A DNA stretch of 64,000 bases from NCBI GenBank assembly GCA_021927905.1, contig BLLK01000040.1, forward strand, positions 124,001 to 188,000, read 5' to 3'. Positions within the stretch are counted from its first letter, which is position 1. Every line of letters starts with the position of its first letter. The notes under the pieces are model-generated. The model was not told the DNA's origin and did not search any database. It worked only from the letters and a program-made list of their open reading frames with translations. Source of the stretch: Chaetoceros tenuissimus. Its lineage: Eukaryota > Bacillariophyta > Thalassiosirophyceae > Chaetocerotales > Chaetocerotaceae. Shown here piece by piece: positions 58,447 through 64,000 of this stretch. Both the position numbers and the translations under genes were made by a program.

Positions 58447-58529
58447 AACAACTAGACAATTGGCAATCAGAAGTTTTTAGATTAGAAGTAAATTCAACAG
58501 GTCTACAAGTGCAAGAAGAACTGCAGTGG

Positions 58530-59110
58530 ATTGCACTGGAACAACAACAAAAGAAAAAAGAAAAGACAACATAAGTGAAGCAGACAAAGTCGCCGCCATC
58601 ATCTCATTTTTCCCAAAGCCACATGGCAGCATCAGGATCAATACAAATGGGGAAGATCCCACACCTACCCAGATAGCAAATTTCCAAGACAATCTCAAAA
58701 AATGTGTAATGGAATTCCCTATGATGACAATGAATTGGGACTTGCAGGATTAATGATGGATGAAGATGAATTCAAAGGAACCAACAATGGAGTAGTATTC
58801 ACACCACCACAAAGGCCAGGAGCACTACCAATGCTATGAATTCCACAAACAAGACTGAATGCAAATGGAGAACCAAGCACAGTCCAAGTAATGCAGCACC
58901 AACAAGACCTAGAGGATTGGAAAAGAAAGAAAAAGGCATGGGCTGACTACAAAGCAGGACAGACAGGAGCATTGAGGAATCTGATTTTGGATAATGTGGA
59001 CAATGAGTACATCAGTGAAATTAAACATGCAAAAACACAATAAACAAGTTGAACCACAAGACCTCATGGAACATCTCAGAGATTACTATGGCAAGTTAGA
59101 CCATACATCA
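58530..59110 (+). pseudogene. Copia-1-family Gag remnant
   Basis: Aligns with the Gag at 538: ISEADKVAAIISFFPKPHGS, then, after a frameshift, NELGLAGLMMDEDEF, PQTRLNANGEPSTVQVMQHQ and DNVDNEYISEIKHAKTQ. Several frameshifts and stops. It is useful because it reads Arg (AGA) at the position where Copia-1 has TGA. Confidence 0.85.
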
Positions 59111-59637
59111 CTCACCAAAATGAGACAAAAGATGTAGTTGGGAATGTCCTCTTGGATTGGCAATAGACAGATTGGTAGCAAGCTTGATAAAGAAAGGATT
59201 GGATTCATTTGCCAAAGAAGGGTGTTTTTAGACCAAGTAGGGCAAGGTAAAACATTTAGGCAGCAGTTAAGACCCTTTGCACCAATAGGAGTCAAACATA
59301 CGAATGGTGACATTGCAACATAAGCAACATCAGGTCCAAAGCAAAGAGGAATGCTCCCTGATGGGCTATGTAGTACAAGATGTACGTGATATTGCAAATA
59401 TCTTTTCTGTATCATTTCTGTTGCTTTTGCTGTTGTCAGATTAAGCGGAAAGATCGTGGAAAACGGGTCTAGAAACAATTTTGAGTGACAGTGTATGTCA
59501 CTGTATCCAAGAGGACAGTTATCATCTTCCAGTTCAAAGTCATCCTTGCCCTTTGCCTAGTGATTCTCAAAGTATTTTTCATGGACAAGTCCTGTTATGG
59601 TAGGTACAGGTAAAATATGTTTCTAAATTATTCATCA
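59111..59637. other. Spacer downstream of the PI4K gene
   Basis: Remaining retroelement debris and the 3' flank of the minus-strand kinase gene. No separate gene supported. Confidence 0.4.
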
Positions 59638-62600
59638 TTATATGTACCCATTCATGCTTTTCTGCAACCAGTCGTATGTACTTGTGCCCCAACTTGTCAG
59701 AGCTGCATTGACAAGGTTCATGACAAATGTTTTCTGTTGCACAGAACCACGTGGTCCTCTCATTTGAAGTCTATTTCGAACTCCATTTGTTATGATTTTA
59801 GATTCAGCAGGATTTTGAGTAAGGTTTAGAATTGCTGCTTCGATAAAAGCTGCCAATTCATTGCTATGTGTAGATGCACAGGCAAATGCTTCTTCGAACA
59901 TGTTACAAAAGCGGACTCCAAGACCTCCTTCGTTAAAGTTCCATCCTCCAATGACCTCCCAAAATTCACTAGTTAGCTTGAATGGTGCTCGTTCGTTGAA
60001 TAATGGCACTTTAGCCATTTTCGGTGTATCACCTAAAACAAAACCAAAATCAATATGTATGATATGACCCTAAAGAAGACAATGAGAAAATTACATACAA
60101 AAAAATAAAAGGCAAAATTTTACAGCAGCAAAAACACTCACATCACGGTCTAGCAGAATATTAGCATTGTGCCTATCTTTTATCTGTAAGATATAACACA
60201 CAAGACTATACCCAACCAATGATTTCAAGAAATTATCTTGTGCCTTTTCAAATGAAATACCATGTTCATTCAAAGGAATAGGGGACTGAAGATTGCGACC
60301 AAAATTAGAAGTTGGAAGACCATATGCACGTTCGAAATATTCTCGCAGCGTTGTGAAGCCATCAGTTGACTTTTTAACTTCGTCAACACTTTTCGCATCG
60401 CGGATACATTCGAGAAGACCTGCATCTCCTCCAACACACATTATTGTGTATGGTTTCAAGTATGGCCTATTTTCACAAGAGATTTCAGTTTCGAACCAAT
60501 TATGTATCTTGGAAATGACTTGCATAACGAGTGCTTCTCTACGGATATCTTCTCCAGCTTTCATGATAAATGATGCCAATTTCCAACCTCTTAACTGACC
60601 AAATACAGATGAATTTCTAACTTCTTCGCAAATCTCTGCCCATGGTTTACCATACACTCTATCTAGCAAATTAGAATGCGTTGTAAGAGCAGGTGCGGAA
60701 AAATCCTGATTTGCTGTGGCTCGTTCTTGATAATATGGTGACCGATTATCTCCAAAAAATCTTCCATTTTGCATATTCTGAATTCCACAGCCTCTATAAT
60801 TACTATGACTGCTTTGTATTTTGTGATCACTCTGGTCACCACCTCTGGAAATATAACTAGATTTTGTATTCAAGTTCCATGTATCGTTGTTTCTTTTCCG
60901 TCTAACGCCAAAAGGTGATAATTCCGATGGTATTTTGTAGGTAGACTCCATTGCTTTGTTTTTATTTTCACATGTAGTGCCTAATGCCTCTTGAATGGTA
61001 ACTTCTACTTGTGAATGTTGTAAGTATAACCTTGCATCTCTACCTTCCATGCCTGTTTCTAGAACTTCACAATGAACAAGATATGGGCATCTTTCCCGCG
61101 ATGCCAGCACCCTTGATTTTGAAGAAATAATGTTCAATACTCTCATAACACCATTCTCCGTTTTCAATTTTAGAAGCTGTGCAGATGACTGTAAATTGGA
61201 ATCAATCATTTCTTCAAAGTCTAATGTTCCACTTGGCCATGTAGTGGCAATGGGTTCCAGTGGAAAGTGGATAGAATGTTGGATATTTTCCGTAGATACA
61301 TCACTGAGAGTGGGCCAGTCATGCGAACCACGATTATCATCTACATCCAAACTAACAGATCCATTGGTTACCATGCGCCTCCGTAGTCTTCTATTGACAT
61401 CTTCAAGACGTTCCGTTAGATAATTTCCTCGTAGATGAGGAGGACACATTCGTAAATCCAACGATATCCTAGTCAATAAGTCAATAAAATGCATAGTATC
61501 TCCAAAGTGACTACATCTTTTGAGACTCATGCTAGCGGGTAAACGCGATGTATGATACAAATCAGATAAATCTCTCGAAGTAATGGATGACTTGGAATCT
61601 ACGAATTCCCCATGACGACTATGATGGTGATGACTGTCATCGTCTTCGTATGCGCCATAGGCAGTAGCACTTTCTACATCTTGCAATAAATCAAATGCAG
61701 CCCGTTTCTCTAATCCAATCTGTTGAATAGCCGCTGCTCTATCAGCAGGAAGTAAAACAATAAGCCGCCTTCCAGTCTGTTGTCGATGTTCAAATAACGA
61801 TTTCCAAGCACGGCCAACTTCAGCTTCTAGTAACCAACACAATACAATTCCGAGGTTCGGATCATTTGCACAAAGAAGAAGTAACAATTTCCGCAAGGTC
61901 GCTAATGGATTCAAATGTGGAGTGTACATAGTAGATTGTGTCAGTGGTGCAGGTGAATGTAAAATCGCAGAAACAAATTGTGGTAGATATTCTCGTGTCT
62001 CTCGATGAAGAGTCAGTGCTCTTTGTACTTGTGGTGATAATAAAGAGTCGTCTGTAGTGTCATTTCTTTCTTCATTGGATATATCATGCTGTTGGTCGAG
62101 TACAGAATCTTGTATGGAAATACTTGTTGCATCTTGAAATTCTCGAGCAAGATTGAAATCTACCTCCTCCTCATCAGTATCAGTATAGTCATTATTATTG
62201 CTATCTCCTAATGGTTTATCACCCATACTTTTATGACTAAAATATCTGGAAAGAATTTCATCAGATGCATTTAGTTCTCGTGCAAATTCATGAACGATTT
62301 CAAGTCTGAGTGTATCCAATGCAAGAAGTCTCAGTGATCCAGGAGGATATAATGCAATCGTTTGCAGTGCTTTTCGTCTCCATTCTACTTCTGATCTTTG
62401 TTGTTCTGTCATGTTTGAATTAGATGCTTCCGTTGACTGTTGTTGCTGTTGTTGATGATCCACAGAATGTTCCATAGGATGGGTTGAATGATGATCATAC
62501 CTAGACTGACTTTGTATATGCTGGTGCTGGTGCTGATGCTGTTGATATGGTACATCATGCGAACTTTGATTCGGATGCCAATTGGGATGAATGTATGGCA

Positions 62601-62679
62601 GAGATTGTATTTCTGCACGTTCATGAATAAGATTATTCAGATAAAGCCACCGAAGAAGAAATTGCGTCGCATGCACCAT
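59638..62679 (-). CDS. Phosphatidylinositol 4-kinase, type III (PI4K)
   Basis: Two exons on the minus strand, 60142-62679 and 59638-60069, with a 72-bp phase-0 intron (GTGAGT...CTTTAG), encode 989 residues. It phosphorylates phosphatidylinositol at the 4-position, normally on Golgi or plasma-membrane surfaces. A long N-terminal half has low-complexity His/Gln-rich stretches and a helical, PIK-like segment (LLLLLCANDPNLGIVLCWLL). The kinase domain shows GWKLASFIMKAGEDIRRE (ATP-binding Lys near 707), PYTIMCVGGDAGLLECI, the catalytic loop KDRHNANIL (835-840) and, across the intron, HIDFGFVLGDTPK (853-855 DFG). APFKLTSEFWEVIGG and the closing TYDWLQKSMNGYI complete the family signature. Overall it is closest in style to PI4K-beta; alpha is not excluded. 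All motifs are intact. Confidence 0.92.
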
Positions 62680-63278
62680 CTTTTATTTAGTAAGTATTTG
62701 TAGCAGTCTCGTGCGTAAAGTGGTGTAGCATTTATTTATATATACATATAAATGTAAACACGGTGGCTCAAGAAAGTTTTTCAACCAGGTTCTGGGATGT
62801 AATGAACGATGAACGTAATTCCAAAGTCTCTATCTACCTTACGTAATTCTGTACCTATCTTCTCAAGTTCCAGTTGTAATTTTGAAAAACCTATGCACAC
62901 AAGTTTTACATTAATAGGTTACCATCTTCACTTTTGTCTGGATCTCGAGGGGGACGTATCTTTTTGGAAATGTTTTTTCACCCCTAAACATCATACGTCT
63001 GTCCATATGTCCTCAAACACACGGAGCACCACGAAAATTCTAAAGAAAAGTGAACAGCTCACTGCTCCGAGTTTGTTCTTCTTCACGTACTTACCCCGTA
63101 TCAAAACTACCTACGAATAGTACATCAGCCGTCCAATAGGTTTGTGTGGATCTGGATCCTTACGTAAAAATTGCCATCAAGGAAAGTGCAAAACCATTGC
63201 TCATTATTACCTCCAATAAAACTCCAAAGAAAAATCTGTGACGGAATCTTTTTCTTGAAAGTTAAGGAAATATAAAAC
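62680..63278. promoter_or_regulatory. Shared upstream region of PI4K and glutamate synthase
   Basis: 599 bp between two divergently oriented starts. It must hold both promoters and 5' UTRs. No motif is distinctive enough to name. Confidence 0.5.
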
Positions 63279-64000
63279 ATGAAGTTCTCATCCATTGCAG
63301 TAGTTGCTGCCATTGCTGCGCCAGCTTTGGCTTTCATGAATGTAGATGTGTCACGTCGTACCAATAAAGCGATGGTTTCTCAGCAATTGGATCAACAGCA
63401 GTTGTCCATGTTGGCACAGCTCGATGCTGAAAATAAGAAGTCCTTGATGACTCTCAACGCTTTTCCATTGAAGGAGGGACAAGTTAGCAATATGTTTGAA
63501 GGTCCTACTCCTCTAGTAAAGGAGAGAGATGCTTGTGGTGTTGGTTTTATTGCAAATACCAGTACTGGAGGTAAGTACTGAGGATTGGCCAGAAGGAGAA
63601 AAGACTTGGATAGGAAGCAGAATGTTTCTCTTTGAAACAAGAGGATGAAATATGAAGAAGGAGTAGGGACAGACACGCCTATTCCTTCATTCCTAATGTC
63701 AAAGTGACTTTTCATCCAAGCGCTATCGCTTGAGTCATCAATGTGCGATTCTTCCACTATGTGACCTATGAATGAATGCTTTTGTGAATAAGTCATTCAA
63801 CACAGTGTCTATGGAAGGAGCCTACAGAAGTTGCTTGTTTCGTGCCAGCATGATGTTACCAAAAGCTCGATGCAAAAGGCTATTCTTGTAGCCCGAGTCT
63901 ATGATAATTCAATTCCTTCCATTAATCGAGTTGATCCAACTATTTTGTACATATCTCTTTTTGATTTTTACTGACACCGTTTCTTATTATCTTATAGGAG
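63279..64000 (+). CDS. Plastid-targeted glutamate synthase (GOGAT), 5' end
   Basis: Exon 1 is 63279-63570; a GTAAGT donor at 63571 and a TTATAG acceptor at 63996-63997 define a 427-bp intron, and exon 2 starts at 63998 and leaves the window. The first 18 residues are a signal peptide (MKFSSIAVVAAIAAPALA) followed by Phe and a Ser/Arg-bearing stretch, the ASAFAP-like bipartite plastid presequence of algae with secondary plastids. A propeptide ends at DACGVGFIAN, where Cys86 would become the N-terminal nucleophile of the class II glutamine amidotransferase domain, which frees ammonia from glutamine for 2-oxoglutarate. The presequence favours the ferredoxin-dependent enzyme; the NAD(P)H form cannot be excluded from this fragment. 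Confidence 0.88.

Overview
The window looks like nuclear DNA of a diatom or a close stramenopile relative. It is AT-rich, its genes carry short GT-AG introns (58-93 bp where both ends can be placed), and the last gene begins with a plastid-type bipartite presequence (signal peptide, ALA-F cleavage context) on a glutamate synthase. The mobile DNA fits this: Copia elements with diatom-like Gag and Pol, a Ty3/gypsy element, LINE-type retrotransposons with an RNase H domain, two TIR DNA transposons and several MITE-like repeats. No rRNA, tRNA, CRISPR or prokaryotic gene organisation was seen. No species is claimed.

Layout. 1-5882: a young Copia element (302-5877; 153-bp LTRs with one mismatch; TSD ATATC) between non-coding flanks. 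5883-13340: non-coding DNA and broken Copia pieces, two of them joined head to head near 9700. 13341-14635: an apparently intact three-exon gene for a membrane-anchored METTL22/24-like methyltransferase. 14770-16140: a broken endonuclease-type retroelement. About 16166-33419: one old Copia element swollen by insertions: a 5-kb LINE (18655-23699, 17-bp TSD) and a Harbinger-like DNA transposon. A large part of this was then duplicated in tandem, with an inversion, so one copy keeps an intact transposase and the other keeps an intact partner gene. 33720-36840: another decayed Copia carrying a MITE-like repeat.

37329-43258: four genes of secretory-pathway or glycan-type families in alternating orientation (a glycosyltransferase-like gene, a GGEIGN-motif type II membrane protein, a DUF268 protein and a GT92-like glycosyltransferase). 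Each is recognisable along most of its length and each is broken by one or more single-base frameshifts. 43846-55169: a Ty3/gypsy element (TSD ATAAG) whose gag holds a DNA transposon (48258-54836, 6-bp TSD GATACC), whose own transposase gene holds a 5'-truncated LINE (52514-54282, 17-bp TSD) and a MITE. 55768-59110: an inverted copy of the 3' end of the gene at 38.4 kb, then more decayed Copia DNA.

59638-64000 is ordinary genic DNA: a type III phosphatidylinositol 4-kinase on the minus strand and, divergently, the first exon of a plastid-targeted glutamate synthase that continues past the window. The housekeeping genes sit at the right end; the rest is a mobile-element graveyard whose insertion order can be read from target-site duplications and broken reading frames.
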